Shown here: positions 29,864 through 39,501 of the stretch, in pieces
Layout of the letters: the number at the start of each line of letters is the position of its first letter
How positions within the stretch are numbered: position 1 is the stretch's first letter
Source of the DNA: Tolumonas osonensis
GTDB taxonomy: Bacteria; Pseudomonadota; Gammaproteobacteria; Enterobacterales; Aeromonadaceae
Direction of reading: 5' to 3'
DNA: 64,000 nt
Assembly: GCF_014202415.1 (NCBI RefSeq)
Contig: NZ_JACHGR010000002.1
Span: 1 to 64,000 of the forward strand
Notes under the pieces: model-generated
Databases searched by the model: none
Told to the model about the DNA's origin: nothing
What the model saw: the letters and a program-made list of their open reading frames with translations, nothing else
Position numbers and translations under genes: made by a program

Positions 29864-31243
29864 TTATCCTCTTCTTATAGTGATGCAGCCTGGTGAGACC
29901 TGCGTGATCTGACCGGAAATGCTGGCGTGGATGCCGACACTCAGCGCATCGGCTTTGGGCTGCGCAATACACTGGCCAGCCATGACCTGATCGCCAACCT
30001 GTACGCAGGCTTCTGCCGGAGCGCCGATATGTTGTTGCAGCGGAATAGTGACGCTTTCCGGTTGCCATGACAGAACTGTGAACGGTGCTTCGTGGTAATA
30101 CGGCTCGAGACCCAGACGTGAAACCAGTCGTTTGATCGGCACCATACGGTATTCCGCCATTGCATCCTGTGGACGTAATTCCCCCTGATAGCGGGCGCCC
30201 TGAGCACGCAGCTGTTTCTTCAGTAACTGGTTAATGCGCATCGGCGAAATTTCGACCGGACAGGCATAGCTTTCACAGACGCTGCATTCGGAGCAGGTGA
30301 GTGCCGATAACAAAATGGAAGGTGTCGCGACCTGCTGGTAGTTCATCGCCCGTACCAGCAGATGCGGTGGCAGCTCGTGACCAATGATGTGTCGCGGACA
30401 GAGTTCGGTGCACAAACCGCACTGTTCGCACACCGTTTTCGCCATATTCAGAATGGCGTCATCACTGCGCTTGCGGCGCTGAATGATCAGATGGTTCTCT
30501 GGTAGCACCAGCAGACCGCCGGTGGTTTTGGTGACCGGCGCATCAAGGTCAGTCACCAGTTTGCCCATCATCGGGCCGCCATTGATAAAGGCCGGATTGG
30601 GAATCGTGGCGCCACCTGCCAGTGCCAGTACATCGCGCAGGCTGACACCCAGCGGCACGGTGATGGTCATTGGATTTCTGACCGCGCCGTTGATGGTCAG
30701 TGTGCGCTGAGTAACGGTCTGATTGTCTTCCAGTGCAGCAGCCAGATTCAGCAAGGTCTGCACATTATTGACGACCACACCGATACTGATCGGCAGTGCG
30801 GCGGGTGGCACACGGCGACCGGTGGCCTGCCAGATGGTGATCACTTCATCACCGGCCGGGTAAACATCCGGCAGAATATGAATGCGGATATTGGCGGGCA
30901 GTTGCGGGTCTAACGCGGCAATCGCAGTCTTATATTTGGCTTTCAGCGCGATGATGCCTTCTTTGGCGCCGGTGGCGGCCATGCCGTAACGCAAACCGCG
31001 GACGAGTTGTGCAGCATGCTGCGCCATCAGCTGTTGATCGACCTTCAGCATCGGCTCGCATTCGGCGGCATTCACCAGATAAATTTCAGCCTGCGCCTGC
31101 AATTTCACGTAGGTCGGAAATCCGGCGCCACCGGCACCGACGATGCCTGCCTGACGAACCCGTTCCGGGATTTGTGCTGCCGGGATCGCGGCCAGCGTTT
31201 GCTGAACCCGTTGTTCCTGCGCGTTTAAAAGGTTTTCACTCAT
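29864..31243 (-). CDS. pduS: PduS, cobalamin reductase (RnfC-like)
   Basis: 459 residues. Flavin and 4Fe-4S protein reducing cob(III)alamin for Pdu[21 protein letters not shown] near the N-terminus is the NADH/FMN (Complex1_51K-like) site; [20 protein letters not shown] follows; two ferredoxin motifs are clear: [12 protein letters not shown] and [13 protein letters not shown]. The stop lies 2 bp before the pduT start, and the pduS start overlaps the end of pduQ by 4 bp. Confidence 0.94.
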   Translation of the reverse strand: MSENLLNAQEQRVQQTLAAIPAAQIPERVRQAGIVGAGGAGFPTYVKLQAQAEIYLVNAAECEPMLKVDQQLMAQHAAQLVRGLRYGMAATGAKEGIIALKAKYKTAIAALDPQLPANIRIHILPDVYPAGDEVITIWQATGRRVPPAALPISIGVVVNNVQTLLNLAAALEDNQTVTQRTLTINGAVRNPMTITVPLGVSLRDVLALAGGATIPNPAFINGGPMMGKLVTDLDAPVTKTTGGLLVLPENHLIIQRRKRSDDAILNMAKTVCEQCGLCTELCPRHIIGHELPPHLLVRAMNYQQVATPSILLSALTCSECSVCESYACPVEISPMRINQLLKKQLRAQGARYQGELRPQDAMAEYRMVPIKRLVSRLGLEPYYHEAPFTVLSWQPESVTIPLQQHIGAPAEACVQVGDQVMAGQCIAQPKADALSVGIHASISGQITQVSPGCITIRRG

Positions 31244-32355
31244 AAAATGGCCTCAACAATCCGGGCAATATCCTGATCGGCAATCGGACTCGGATTGGTT
31301 TTTAAGGTGCTGTCCGCCTGTGCGGCACGAATGATTTCGGGTAAACAATCGCGGACCTGTTTCCCGGTGATTTTCAGCGTGTGCAGCGCGGTGGGAATGG
31401 CGATGGTTTTCTGTAACTGGCGGATGTGATTGAGTAGCTGGTTAAGCGCGGCTTTATCTCCGGCATCCTGTGCACAGAACAGGCAATGTTTGGCCATGCG
31501 CGCGTAGCGTTTCAGCGCTCGGGCATCACTGGCAGCATTAAAACTGATTACCTGTGTCAGCAATAATGAGTTCGCCAGACCATGAGCGATGTGAAACTGG
31601 CCGCCCAGTTGATGCGCGATGGCGTGGTTTAAGCCCAGCCCAGCCTGACTAAATGCCATGCCCGCCATGGCGGAAGCGTTGTGCATTTTGCTGCGGGTTT
31701 GCAGACAATCGCCTTTAACACAGGCCGTTGGCAGATATTGAAACACCAACTGTACGGCTTTTTCAGCCAGCGCATCGGTAAAATCGCTCGCGCCTTTCGA
31801 TACATAGGCTTCCAGCGCGTGTGTCAGCACGTCCATGCCGGTATTGGCAGTAATGGCCGGTGGTACGGTGACCACCAGGGACGGATCCAGAATGGCGATG
31901 TCCGGATAGATGCTGTCTTCAAATATCGGATATTTAATGCTTTTTTCCGGATCGCTGATCACGGTAGCGCTGGTGACCTCCGAGCCGGTACCGCTGGTCG
32001 TCGGAATGGCAATACAAGTTTCGATATCACGCCCTTGCTGGCGAGCGAAATAAACAATGGCCTTGGCGGCATCAATGGCGGAACCGCCGCCAAAGCCGAT
32101 GACGATATCGGGTGTGACGACATTGAATTGGGTGATCCCAGCCACCACGATGGCAATGCTGGGATCGGGGGTGATATCACTGAATAAATGAACCTCGTTT
32201 TGTGGTGCCAACAGGGCTTCGAGCCGGGTATATGCCGGACTTTTCGCTAAGAAGCTGTCGCAGACGACCCAGATCTTTTTCCCGTTAAACCGTTTCAGTA
32301 CATCCAGACTGTTAATACCGCTGTAGATTTTTGTACTGACTAAAAACTTGTTCAT
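31240..32355 (-). CDS. pduQ: 1-propanol dehydrogenase PduQ
   Basis: 371 residues, iron-dependent (group III) alcohol dehydrogenase reducing propionaldehyde to 1-propanol and regenerating NAD+ inside the compartment. Seen: GFGGGSAIDAAKAIVYF (NAD binding), PTTSGTGSEVTSATVISD, and metal histidines in GLGLNHAIAHQLGGQFHIAHG. Overlaps pduS by 4 bp and follows pduP closely, as in Salmonella. Confidence 0.94.
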   Translation of the reverse strand: MNKFLVSTKIYSGINSLDVLKRFNGKKIWVVCDSFLAKSPAYTRLEALLAPQNEVHLFSDITPDPSIAIVVAGITQFNVVTPDIVIGFGGGSAIDAAKAIVYFARQQGRDIETCIAIPTTSGTGSEVTSATVISDPEKSIKYPIFEDSIYPDIAILDPSLVVTVPPAITANTGMDVLTHALEAYVSKGASDFTDALAEKAVQLVFQYLPTACVKGDCLQTRSKMHNASAMAGMAFSQAGLGLNHAIAHQLGGQFHIAHGLANSLLLTQVISFNAASDARALKRYARMAKHCLFCAQDAGDKAALNQLLNHIRQLQKTIAIPTALHTLKITGKQVRDCLPEIIRAAQADSTLKTNPSPIADQDIARIVEAIL

Positions 32356-32376
32356 TTATTCCAGCCTCATCAGAAC

Positions 32377-33780
32377 TTAGCGAATTGAAAAACCATTGGT
32401 CAGTACACAGCGACGCAGACGGCCGAACGTACGCGCCGAGGTTGTACCTTCACCGGTTGGGGTCGCGATAGTGAAGGTGGTAAAGCCTTCGGCGCCGACC
32501 CCGATACCGGCGTAAGACGGACCATTTTTGACAAAAATCGAGGTTTGCATCAGATGTGCGGCCTTGTTCAGACGTGAGACGTTCTGAGAGTGCATCATGG
32601 CGGTATGGTGCAGAGCATCTTCGACTTTCAGCGCCAGCTGCAGGCCCTGCTCAAAGTTATCGACACGCACAATCGGCAGCACCGGCATCAGCTGTTCGAC
32701 GACCACAAACGGATCATCTGCCGGTACTTCCACAATGATCAGACGTGGTGCTTTAGCCGGGCAGGGTAGACCAGCTGCTTCCAAAATGGTTGCCGGGCTT
32801 TTGCCGACCAGAGCCTTGTTGGCCGCGCCTTTCTGGATGCAGACTTCACGTAACTGGGCGATCTGTTGCGGATCGGTAATCTGATAGGCACCGAATTCAC
32901 GCATCTGCTGAATGAGCTGATCGGCGATGCAATCCACGGCAATCACGCTTTTTTCCGCAATGCAGGGCAGGTTGTAGTCGAAAGAAGCGCCTGCCACGAT
33001 GTCTTCTGCCGCTTTGACAATTTCAGCGGTTTCATCGACCAGACAAGGCGGATTTCCGGCACCGGCACCAATCACTTTCTTCCCGCTTTTCAGCCCCATA
33101 TTGACGATACCGGGGCCGCCGGTGATGGCTAACACCGCGATTTTGTTGTGTGCCATCATCTGCTGGGTGGCTTCAAAAGTTGGTTCTTTGACTGTGACCA
33201 CCAGATTGCGGATGCCACAGGTTTTGAAGGCGATCTCTTCGATTTTGCTGATCAGCCATAGCGAGACATTTTTCGCACCGGGATGCGGGCTGAAATAGAT
33301 GGCATTACCGGCGGCCAGCATACTGATGCTGTTATTGATGATGGTTTCAGTCGGATTAGTGCTGGGCGCGACAGAGCCGATCACACCAAATGGTGAATAT
33401 TCAAACAAGACCATGCCTTCGTCGCCGGTCAGTGCGGTGGTTTTCAGATCTTCGATACCGGGGGTGTTTTCTAATGCAGCCTTGTTTTTCAATATCTTAT
33501 CGGCAGTATTTCCCATCCCGGTTTCTGTTGCTGCGCGCTCTGCCAGTTCGGGAATGCAAGGGGCTATTTCGGCCCGGATAGCGGCAATGATGGCGCTACG
33601 GGTTTTTAATGGTGCATCCTGATAACGCAGAAAGGCGGCATGAGCCGCACAGATGGCGCTGTCTACGTCATTAAACAGTGCCACCGGTGTACTGGTACAG
33701 GCCGATGTTTCTGTTGCCGCCGGTGTCAGTTGTTCAGTCAGAATAGTACGGATTAAGCTTTCTAACTCTGTGTTATTCAT
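32377..33780 (-). CDS. pduP: CoA-acylating propionaldehyde dehydrogenase PduP
   Basis: 467 residues. Converts propionaldehyde, NAD+ and CoA to propionyl-CoA. The N-terminal helix MNNTELESLIRTILTEQL is the encapsulation peptide that directs it into the microcompartment. The catalytic cysteine is expected in NLPCIAEKS; ITGGPGIVNMGLKSGKKVI is the cofactor region. Overlaps pduO by 4 bp. Confidence 0.95.
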   Translation of the reverse strand: MNNTELESLIRTILTEQLTPAATETSACTSTPVALFNDVDSAICAAHAAFLRYQDAPLKTRSAIIAAIRAEIAPCIPELAERAATETGMGNTADKILKNKAALENTPGIEDLKTTALTGDEGMVLFEYSPFGVIGSVAPSTNPTETIINNSISMLAAGNAIYFSPHPGAKNVSLWLISKIEEIAFKTCGIRNLVVTVKEPTFEATQQMMAHNKIAVLAITGGPGIVNMGLKSGKKVIGAGAGNPPCLVDETAEIVKAAEDIVAGASFDYNLPCIAEKSVIAVDCIADQLIQQMREFGAYQITDPQQIAQLREVCIQKGAANKALVGKSPATILEAAGLPCPAKAPRLIIVEVPADDPFVVVEQLMPVLPIVRVDNFEQGLQLALKVEDALHHTAMMHSQNVSRLNKAAHLMQTSIFVKNGPSYAGIGVGAEGFTTFTIATPTGEGTTSARTFGRLRRCVLTNGFSIR

Positions 33781-34820
33781 TCTTCTTTCCCCAGATGTAA
33801 TCCATGAATTGCGGCTTGTGCAATCTTCATATCTTGTTCAACGGAGCCACCGCTGATCCCTAATCCACCTACCAGATAACCGTCGCGATAAAGCGGATAA
33901 CCGCCACCGAACGTCACCACTTTGCCGCCAGTGCTGGCTTCAAGCTGGAACAGATTGGCACCGGGCTGGATCGCGGCGCTTAATTCGTGCGTTGCGGCTT
34001 TCAGCGCCACGGCGGTGTAGGCCTTTTTCGGTGCCAGCTCAAGACTGACCAGCAAGGCATCCGGCATCCGGTAAGTCAGGATGGTATTGCCATGCCGGTC
34101 TGCCAGCGAAATCACCACTGGCACCTTTAATTCATTTGCTGCGCCGATGGCCTGTTGCAGCAGACGATGTGCAAGCGAGAAGTCCAGCGCTAACGGTCTG
34201 CTGGTAACGGGTTGAGTGTCAGTCACCGCCGGCAGTGCTTGCTGTTGCTGCGTGGTTGCAGACAGATAACGCTGGATAACGGTATCGACGATCTGATGGG
34301 TTTGTGCCAGCTGGTCTTCAAACCGGGCGAGGGCATACAGACAATCAGATAGTCGGTTTAAATATTTCAGGAGTTCCGGCCGGATTGTGGCGGTATCAGC
34401 CAACTCGACCAACCGGCGTTCTGCGCGACGGGCGAGAGTACGCGCGACATGCAATCGGCTACCGGCTTCTGAGGTGCCGGGCAGCACAAAACTGTGTACT
34501 GGCGGCAGCGCTGCCATACAGCGGTCAATCGCCTGTTCCATCGCAGTAATGTCTTCCGCGGTGACCACACGCTGATTGGGCTTGGTGGCAGTTGCATCTG
34601 CTGTTGCTAATTCTGCACCCAGATAAAACAGCTGATATTGCAGCGCTTCCAGCAGTGACTGGTTTGCATCGTCTTTCACTTCTTTGCTGGCCAGACTCAG
34701 CATGGCATTCAGTTCATCGACGGTGCCATAGGTCTCGACACGGATATCGGTTTTCTTCACGCGGGCGCCGCCGACCAACGAGGTTGTGCCTTTATCACCG
34801 GTTTTGGTGTAAATACTCAT
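33777..34820 (-). CDS. pduO: PduO, ATP:cob(I)alamin adenosyltransferase with HbpS-like domain
   Basis: 347 residues from the ATG at 34820 (MSIYTKTGDKGTTSLVGGAR) behind GAGGAG; the longer frame runs into pduN. The N-terminal ~190 residues are the PduO-type adenosyltransferase, with the P-loop-like TKTGDKGTTSL and RRAERRLVELA. The C-terminal ~140 residues are a GlcG/HbpS (DUF336) domain (IGAANELKVPVVISLADRHG, GGLGISGGSVEQD), which in Salmonella PduO binds heme. It provides adenosyl-B12 for PduCDE with PduS. Confidence 0.95.
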   Translation of the reverse strand: MSIYTKTGDKGTTSLVGGARVKKTDIRVETYGTVDELNAMLSLASKEVKDDANQSLLEALQYQLFYLGAELATADATATKPNQRVVTAEDITAMEQAIDRCMAALPPVHSFVLPGTSEAGSRLHVARTLARRAERRLVELADTATIRPELLKYLNRLSDCLYALARFEDQLAQTHQIVDTVIQRYLSATTQQQQALPAVTDTQPVTSRPLALDFSLAHRLLQQAIGAANELKVPVVISLADRHGNTILTYRMPDALLVSLELAPKKAYTAVALKAATHELSAAIQPGANLFQLEASTGGKVVTFGGGYPLYRDGYLVGGLGISGGSVEQDMKIAQAAIHGLHLGKEE

Positions 34821-34830
34821 GGCTTGCTCC

Positions 34831-35118
34831 TCAGGCTGACAGGTTTTGTGAGACGGAATCGACGATCCCGACCACTGCCATGTCAATGGCGTCATTGGGT
34901 TCAGGAAAGACCCGGCGAGCTGATGAGCCGCAGGTAACCAGCACAATTTCGCCCTCACCGGCACCGACAGAATCGACGGCGATCTCTGTTCGTATTTGAT
35001 CTTGGGCGGGCAATGAACCGTCGGCATTCACCCACTGGATCAGCAGCAATTTTTTGCCGGTCAGCGACGGTGATTTTTGTGTTGATACGACGGAACCAAT
35101 GACTTTCGCTAATAGCAT
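34831..35118 (-). CDS. pduN: PduN, pentameric vertex protein (BMV)
   Basis: 95 residues of the EutN/CcmL family. [19 protein letters not shown] and the end [14 protein letters not shown] are typical; VSAGEGE-like loop appears as [18 protein letters not shown]. Pentamers cap the twelve vertices of the polyhedral shell. Lies between pduM and pduO as in Salmonella. Confidence 0.94.
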   Translation of the reverse strand: MLLAKVIGSVVSTQKSPSLTGKKLLLIQWVNADGSLPAQDQIRTEIAVDSVGAGEGEIVLVTCGSSARRVFPEPNDAIDMAVVGIVDSVSQNLSA

Positions 35119-35121
35119 GAT

Positions 35122-35622
35122 TTACTCCGGTCGGATCCATTGAATATGTCGCTGCGTCAGAAGGTCTGAGGCCAGCGGAGTTAACAGCGAACGCGGTGCG
35201 ATGAGCAGGATCCCGGATTTAAACCCGATGACATCGCTGTAGCCGATCACCGGTTTGGCACATAACCGGATGTCCTGCCCCAGATGATTACTGAATGTCA
35301 GTGGCAAACGGTTCAGGCCGGTGACAGGTAACGCTTTCAGTAACTGGCTATGCAGACTGATGTGGATCTGCACGCCATAGGACATGGCATCCAGCGTTGT
35401 TGCGACTGCCGGGTGCTGAACATCGTTCAGAGCCAACTGCGCGAGAAAGCCCGGATCTGGTTGTTGAATGTGCAGATGGGCATGGCGAACATACACAGAA
35501 GGTGACAGCCCTTTCACTAAATCTGACTGGCGAGTAGCAAATACGGCCCGTTCACGTTGCTGTAGCAGGGCAACGATCGCGTTGACGATTTGCTCAGTTT
35601 GATCCGGAGAAAGGACTGTCAT
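35122..35622 (-). CDS. pduM: PduM, microcompartment structural protein
   Basis: 166 residues (Salmonella 163). Needed in Salmonella for normal shell assembly; biochemical role unknown. MTVLSPDQTEQIVNAIVALL looks like an amphipathic targeting helix, followed by SPSVYVRHAHLHI and a conserved end LLTPLASDLL. Position between pduL and pduN supports the name as strongly as the sequence does. Confidence 0.88.
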   Translation of the reverse strand: MTVLSPDQTEQIVNAIVALLQQRERAVFATRQSDLVKGLSPSVYVRHAHLHIQQPDPGFLAQLALNDVQHPAVATTLDAMSYGVQIHISLHSQLLKALPVTGLNRLPLTFSNHLGQDIRLCAKPVIGYSDVIGFKSGILLIAPRSLLTPLASDLLTQRHIQWIRPE

Positions 35623-35625
35623 GGT

Positions 35626-36258
35626 CTATTCCTTCACCAGCACGGCATAGGCTGCCGGGTTATCGATATCTGCCGCGTTCGCTTCATCGGTGTCGATGTG
35701 CATTTCCAGCGTCATCTCCGGAGATACCCGGATCGCGACATCGTCGAAAATGGTTTTTCGGCTGCTGCCATGAATCGCGACTTTGACCGAGTCACCGTGT
35801 TGTACGCCGTAGATCAGCGCATCCAGCGGCGACATATGGATGTGACGCAGCGCGACAATGACGCCCTGGTTCAGCGTGATTTCGCCGAACGGACTGATCA
35901 GTTTGATGCCCGGTGTATCACCTAATTTGCCGGATAAACGCAGCGGGGCAGTGACGCCTAATGTGCGGGCATCAGTGCGTGAAACTTCGATTTGGCTCTG
36001 ACTGCGTAGCGGTCCGAGGATGCGCACGTTTTTCAGATGGCCTTTCGGACCGGCAATGGTAACTGTTTGCTCGGCGGCGTATTGTCCCGGCTGCTTCAGT
36101 TCTTTTTTGACTGCTAACGGTTGATCAGGAAACAAGACCTGATAGTCCGCCTGAGATAAATGCACATGACGATTGGAGACGCCCAGCGGGATCGGGCGCT
36201 GACGCAGTTCATCCAGGACATGGCAGACGGCAGTTCTGACGAGTTCTTTTTCCATCAT
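35626..36258 (-). CDS. pduL: Phosphate propanoyltransferase PduL
   Basis: 210 residues from the ATG at 36258, equal to Salmonella PduL; an adjacent ATG at 36255 is also possible. Its start overlaps the pduK stop (ATGA). Converts propionyl-CoA + Pi to propionyl-phosphate + CoA. The N-terminal helix (MMEKELVRTAVCHVLDELRQ) is the encapsulation peptide. The zinc site uses IPLGVSNRHVHLS and ALRHIHMSPLDA histidines. Not related to Pta. Confidence 0.95.
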   Translation of the reverse strand: MMEKELVRTAVCHVLDELRQRPIPLGVSNRHVHLSQADYQVLFPDQPLAVKKELKQPGQYAAEQTVTIAGPKGHLKNVRILGPLRSQSQIEVSRTDARTLGVTAPLRLSGKLGDTPGIKLISPFGEITLNQGVIVALRHIHMSPLDALIYGVQHGDSVKVAIHGSSRKTIFDDVAIRVSPEMTLEMHIDTDEANAADIDNPAAYAVLVKE

Positions 36259-36803
36259 GCGTGACCTCTTGCATGAATACATTTATTCCGTGGTTCGCCT
36301 TTCTGGCGCGGGCAAAGCGGGTCCTGACAAAGATTGCAGGTCGCCTGGCCTTCATAAGGAGCGGCTTCCGGTTCGGTCTCCTGCACCCCGGACTCACTGA
36401 CTTCAGAAGCGGATTCAACCACTTCGGTGACAGTAAATGATGTCGCAGGCTGCACTTCAGCTTCTGGTTCAGATGCTGTAACGGGTTCAGCTACGGCTGC
36501 TGGTTCAGCCTGTGGTTGTTTGACAGGCGTAGTCGGTACCACCTGTTGCAGTAACTGTTCATTCGGACGGGCTAACAGTGCTTTGGCGACCAGTCCGCTA
36601 TGTTTTTCAGCCAAAGCCGCGCCAGTACTCAGCGCAGCATTGACGGCAGCGACATCACCGGTGATTTTGATTGTCATCCAACCACCGCCTTTGGCTGTAT
36701 CAATGCCAACCAACGTGACGGCCGCGGACTTCACCATGGCATCGGCGGTGTTGATCGCTAATGCCAGGCCGCTGACTTCTAATAATCCGAGTGATATTTT
36801 CAC
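36255..36803 (-). CDS. pduK: PduK, BMC shell protein with Cys-rich tail
   Basis: 182 residues from a GTG at 36803 (MKISLGLLEVSGLALAINTA): AGAGG lies eight bases before it, while the GTG at 36812 is too close to that site. One BMC domain (~1-90), then a low-complexity P/E/V-rich linker and a C-terminal motif CNLCQDPLCPRQKGEPRNKC with four cysteines that could hold an iron-sulfur cluster. Minor hexameric shell protein. The stop overlaps pduL. Confidence 0.93.
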   Translation of the reverse strand: MKISLGLLEVSGLALAINTADAMVKSAAVTLVGIDTAKGGGWMTIKITGDVAAVNAALSTGAALAEKHSGLVAKALLARPNEQLLQQVVPTTPVKQPQAEPAAVAEPVTASEPEAEVQPATSFTVTEVVESASEVSESGVQETEPEAAPYEGQATCNLCQDPLCPRQKGEPRNKCIHARGHA

Positions 36804-36836
36804 GTTGCACACCTCTTACTGGCTTGGCTCTTGGAG

Positions 36837-37112
36837 TTACAGGGATTTCGGTAAAATCGTTTCCACGTCGCTGTGCGGGCGAGGGATCACATGGCAGGAC
36901 TGAACCTGACCCACGTTCTTCGCTGCGGCTGAACCGGCTTCTACCGCCGCTTTGACCGCACCGACATCACCCCGCACCATCACGGTGACCAGACCCGAAC
37001 CGATTTTTTCGTATCCAACCAACTGTACGTTGGCCGATTTGACCATGGCATCAGCGGCTTCAATAGCAGCCACCAACCCCTTGGTTTCGACTAGTCCTAA
37101 CGCGTTGTTCAT
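36837..37112 (-). CDS. pduJ: PduJ, major BMC shell hexamer
   Basis: 91 residues from the ATG at 37112, with AGGAGA before it. A single BMC domain: [40 protein letters not shown]. Nearly identical in sequence to the product of the gene at 43199-43483 (PduA), as in Salmonella. Forms flat hexameric tiles with a central pore for substrates. Confidence 0.96.
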   Translation of the reverse strand: MNNALGLVETKGLVAAIEAADAMVKSANVQLVGYEKIGSGLVTVMVRGDVGAVKAAVEAGSAAAKNVGQVQSCHVIPRPHSDVETILPKSL

Positions 37113-37160
37113 TGCTTGCTCTCCTGTTTTGCTTGTTTCGCTTTGTGTTAACACATTGAA

Positions 37161-37517
37161 TTACAATGATTTAAATGGTAATCCTTTCACCAGCCGGGCA
37201 GCGTTGTTGCCCAGACTCCGCAAGACATCCGTTTTTTGCTGCAGCGGCTGTGATAAACGGAATAACGGTGCTTCCGGCCGTAGATTTTTAAAGTGCACCA
37301 CGATGTCATTGCGGGTGCAGGCCATACCGACCAGTAACGGGGAACGTTGCGCAGCGTCATAGGCCGCAGTGACTACGTCGCCGGACTCAGTCGGTTGCAG
37401 CAGAAACGGAATGCCTTCTTCTTCGATACCGTAAAACACCTGCTGCCAGAGTCCGGCATCACAGCCGGCCAGCAGGTGTACTAAAACGACGGGCAGCTCT
37501 TCATGCAGTGATTTCAT
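37161..37517 (-). CDS. pduH: Diol dehydratase reactivase, small subunit PduH
   Basis: 118 residues (Salmonella 116). DdrB-type beta subunit that swaps damaged cobalamin out of PduCDE together with PduG. PVVLVHLLAGCDAGLWQQVF, GIEEEGIPFLLQ and LGNNAARLVKGLPF are typical. Its start overlaps the pduG stop by 4 bp, which suggests coupled translation of the two subunits. Confidence 0.94.
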   Translation of the reverse strand: MKSLHEELPVVLVHLLAGCDAGLWQQVFYGIEEEGIPFLLQPTESGDVVTAAYDAAQRSPLLVGMACTRNDIVVHFKNLRPEAPLFRLSQPLQQKTDVLRSLGNNAARLVKGLPFKSL

Positions 37518-39340
37518 GCTGGCAGCTCCCGCAGATAAGAGAGGATCAACCCGGTCGCTACGGCGTTACGCGGGCCTTCACAACCGCGGATATTGCCGCG
37601 GCCTGCTACCAGGTTGTAATGCGACAGGGCATCGGTCACCAGTTGCGGCACTTCAAAATCAAGGGCGGAACCACCGACCAGCACCACGAACGGGATATCG
37701 CGGATATTGCCGGTCGGGCTGACAAACTGCAGCGCGCGCAACGAGTTGGTGACAAATACGCGTTCTTTGGCGGAACGGCGAATATTGCGTACTTTTTCCA
37801 GCGCAAATTCGCCGGGCAGCGGGATAAATTTGCCTTCTTTCACCACCACCACGCGCGCGAATACGGCGGCGGGCAGGGGGCTATCAAAAAATTGCACTGT
37901 GCCGTCTTCATGGCGGATGTGGAACAGGCTTTCTACTTTCGCCAGTGGATATTTCTTGATGTCTTCCGCCAGATAGCGATCTTCCAGCCCCAGTTCGGAG
38001 GCGATGATCATGGTCACCATATCGCCGGCACCCGCGAGATGCGTGGCAACAATTTCCCCCTGCGGATTGATGATCGACGCATCGGTGGAACCGGCGCCCA
38101 GATCGAGAATCGCCATCGGTTTGGTGGTGCCGGGGGTGGTGAGGGCACCCAAAATCGCGGCTTCGGCTTCGGCGCCGCCGATCTGCACATTGATATGCAG
38201 TGTGTTATGGATCTCTTCGGCAATACGCGCCATCTGCAGATGATCGGATTTCACCATCGACGCGATGCCAACTGCCTGTTCCAGTGAGAATTCGCCGGCC
38301 AGACCGCCCTGAACATTGACCGGGACAAAGGTATCGACGGCCAGCAGATCCTGAATAAAGATCTCGCCGGAAGGCTTGTTGGTCAGCTCCGCCATAGTCT
38401 GACGCACGTTTTCCAACATACCGCCGATATTGGAGCCGGATTCGCCGGTGACGTTATCCAGCTGACGGCAGGTTTTTACCGCGAGCATGATTTTTTCGCT
38501 GCCTGATGCAACATCGACAGTCGTGGTGCGGCCATTGGCAAACAGCATCAGATGACCGGCCGGAATGGTACGGGCTTTGACATCGCCTTTCGGTGTTTTC
38601 ACCACCACGGCAGAGCGGGTGCCGATCAGTGCGCGGGCCACCGGGACGATGTTGCGGGTTTCATCGGCAGATAAATTGAAGACAGTGGCAATGCCGTAGG
38701 GGTTGGACAGGGTACTGATCACCTGTCCGGGCATGGCGACTTCAACGGCGGCCAGCATACCCATTGGAATTCGGTCGATGTAACTGACTTCATCGACAAT
38801 CGGAATTGGTTTTTCGAGACGGTTATTGACCAGAACACCGTCATCGCGTTGCAGGATCGCGGCTTCAATCTGATAACCGGCTTTCACTGCTGCGTTGATC
38901 ATGCCGGCAATATCAGCAAAATCGAGCTGAGCCGGTGCAATAATAATGTAAGGTTCACTATTACTGCGGGAAAGCAGTTCATCGAAGGTAATGGTGATGC
39001 CGACACCTAACCCTAAACCGCCAGGGGTTTTCGGGTTGTGCCCAATCATGGTGGATTCGGTGATGATGGTTTCTGTAATAGTTTCCATCGCCACATCACC
39101 GATCACCGGGGTGGCCTCGTTAATGCGGATCAGACTCAGATCGCTTAACGAGAGCCCCGCGTTTTCCACCAGCAGGTTCAGTGCCTTGTAGATACCGAAC
39201 AAATTGCGTTTGGTGCCCTTGATACCTGTGGTCTCCGTCAATGCACTGGCGATAAAGCGAAAATCACCGTTGGATTCCCGCCGTCCCAATGCCACTTCGG
39301 TTGAAGAGTTACCGATATCAACGCCTACAATGTATTCCAT
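37514..39340 (-). CDS. pduG: Diol dehydratase reactivase, large subunit PduG
   Basis: 608 residues from the ATG at 39340 (MEYIVGVDIGNSSTEVALG) with AAGGTG before it; the frame extends 25 codons into the palindromic repeat upstream, which is not part of the normal protein. DdrA-type ATPase with an Hsp70/actin-like fold: VDIGNSSTEVA (phosphate 1), LDLGAGSTDASI (phosphate 2), VLVGGSALDFEVP (adenosine). With PduH it releases inactive B12 from the dehydratase. Confidence 0.95.
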   Translation of the reverse strand: MEYIVGVDIGNSSTEVALGRRESNGDFRFIASALTETTGIKGTKRNLFGIYKALNLLVENAGLSLSDLSLIRINEATPVIGDVAMETITETIITESTMIGHNPKTPGGLGLGVGITITFDELLSRSNSEPYIIIAPAQLDFADIAGMINAAVKAGYQIEAAILQRDDGVLVNNRLEKPIPIVDEVSYIDRIPMGMLAAVEVAMPGQVISTLSNPYGIATVFNLSADETRNIVPVARALIGTRSAVVVKTPKGDVKARTIPAGHLMLFANGRTTTVDVASGSEKIMLAVKTCRQLDNVTGESGSNIGGMLENVRQTMAELTNKPSGEIFIQDLLAVDTFVPVNVQGGLAGEFSLEQAVGIASMVKSDHLQMARIAEEIHNTLHINVQIGGAEAEAAILGALTTPGTTKPMAILDLGAGSTDASIINPQGEIVATHLAGAGDMVTMIIASELGLEDRYLAEDIKKYPLAKVESLFHIRHEDGTVQFFDSPLPAAVFARVVVVKEGKFIPLPGEFALEKVRNIRRSAKERVFVTNSLRALQFVSPTGNIRDIPFVVLVGGSALDFEVPQLVTDALSHYNLVAGRGNIRGCEGPRNAVATGLILSYLRELPA

Positions 39341-39352
39341 CACCTTACCCCG

Positions 39353-39486
39353 ATTCGTTATCCCCGTCCCACTTGAAGTTGCAGCGGCGTTGGCTGCGTT
39401 CTTCGCCCCAATCACATAGTTTATCTATGCTCATGGGGTCTCATTCACTTGCCGCCTACCTGCAATTTCAATTGGTTAGGGTATAA
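39353..39486. repeat. Intergenic palindromic repeat (ERIC-like)
   Basis: About 130 bp forming one long imperfect palindrome in the pduE-pduG gap. Ends: CACTTGAAGTTGCAGCGGCG on the left and CTGCAATTTCAATTGGTTAG on the right, complementary over TGAA-TTGCAG. Centre: CCCCA...CATAG-TTTAT-CTATG...TGGGG. Inner blocks GCGTTGGCTGCGTTC and CACTTGCCGCCTACCTGCAA resemble the 125-bp palindromic elements common between genes in Yersinia, Serratia and Pectobacterium. I know that family from memory, so its membership here is an inference. It would fold into a large RNA hairpin inside the pdu transcript. Confidence 0.75.
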
Positions 39487-39501
39487 GCATGCTAAAGATA
39501 T

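Noticed and set aside
29862-30068. Long N-terminal extension of PduT
   Set aside because: It is the out-of-frame end of pduS; the true start has a ribosome site and the standard N-terminus.
34821-35027. Long N-terminal extension of PduO
   Set aside because: It reads through pduN in another frame; the ATG at 34820 has GAGGAG and the family N-terminus.
37508-38287. 259-codon plus-strand frame antisense to pduG
   Set aside because: Composition (H/R/G-rich) is that of a shadow of a GC-rich gene; no motif.
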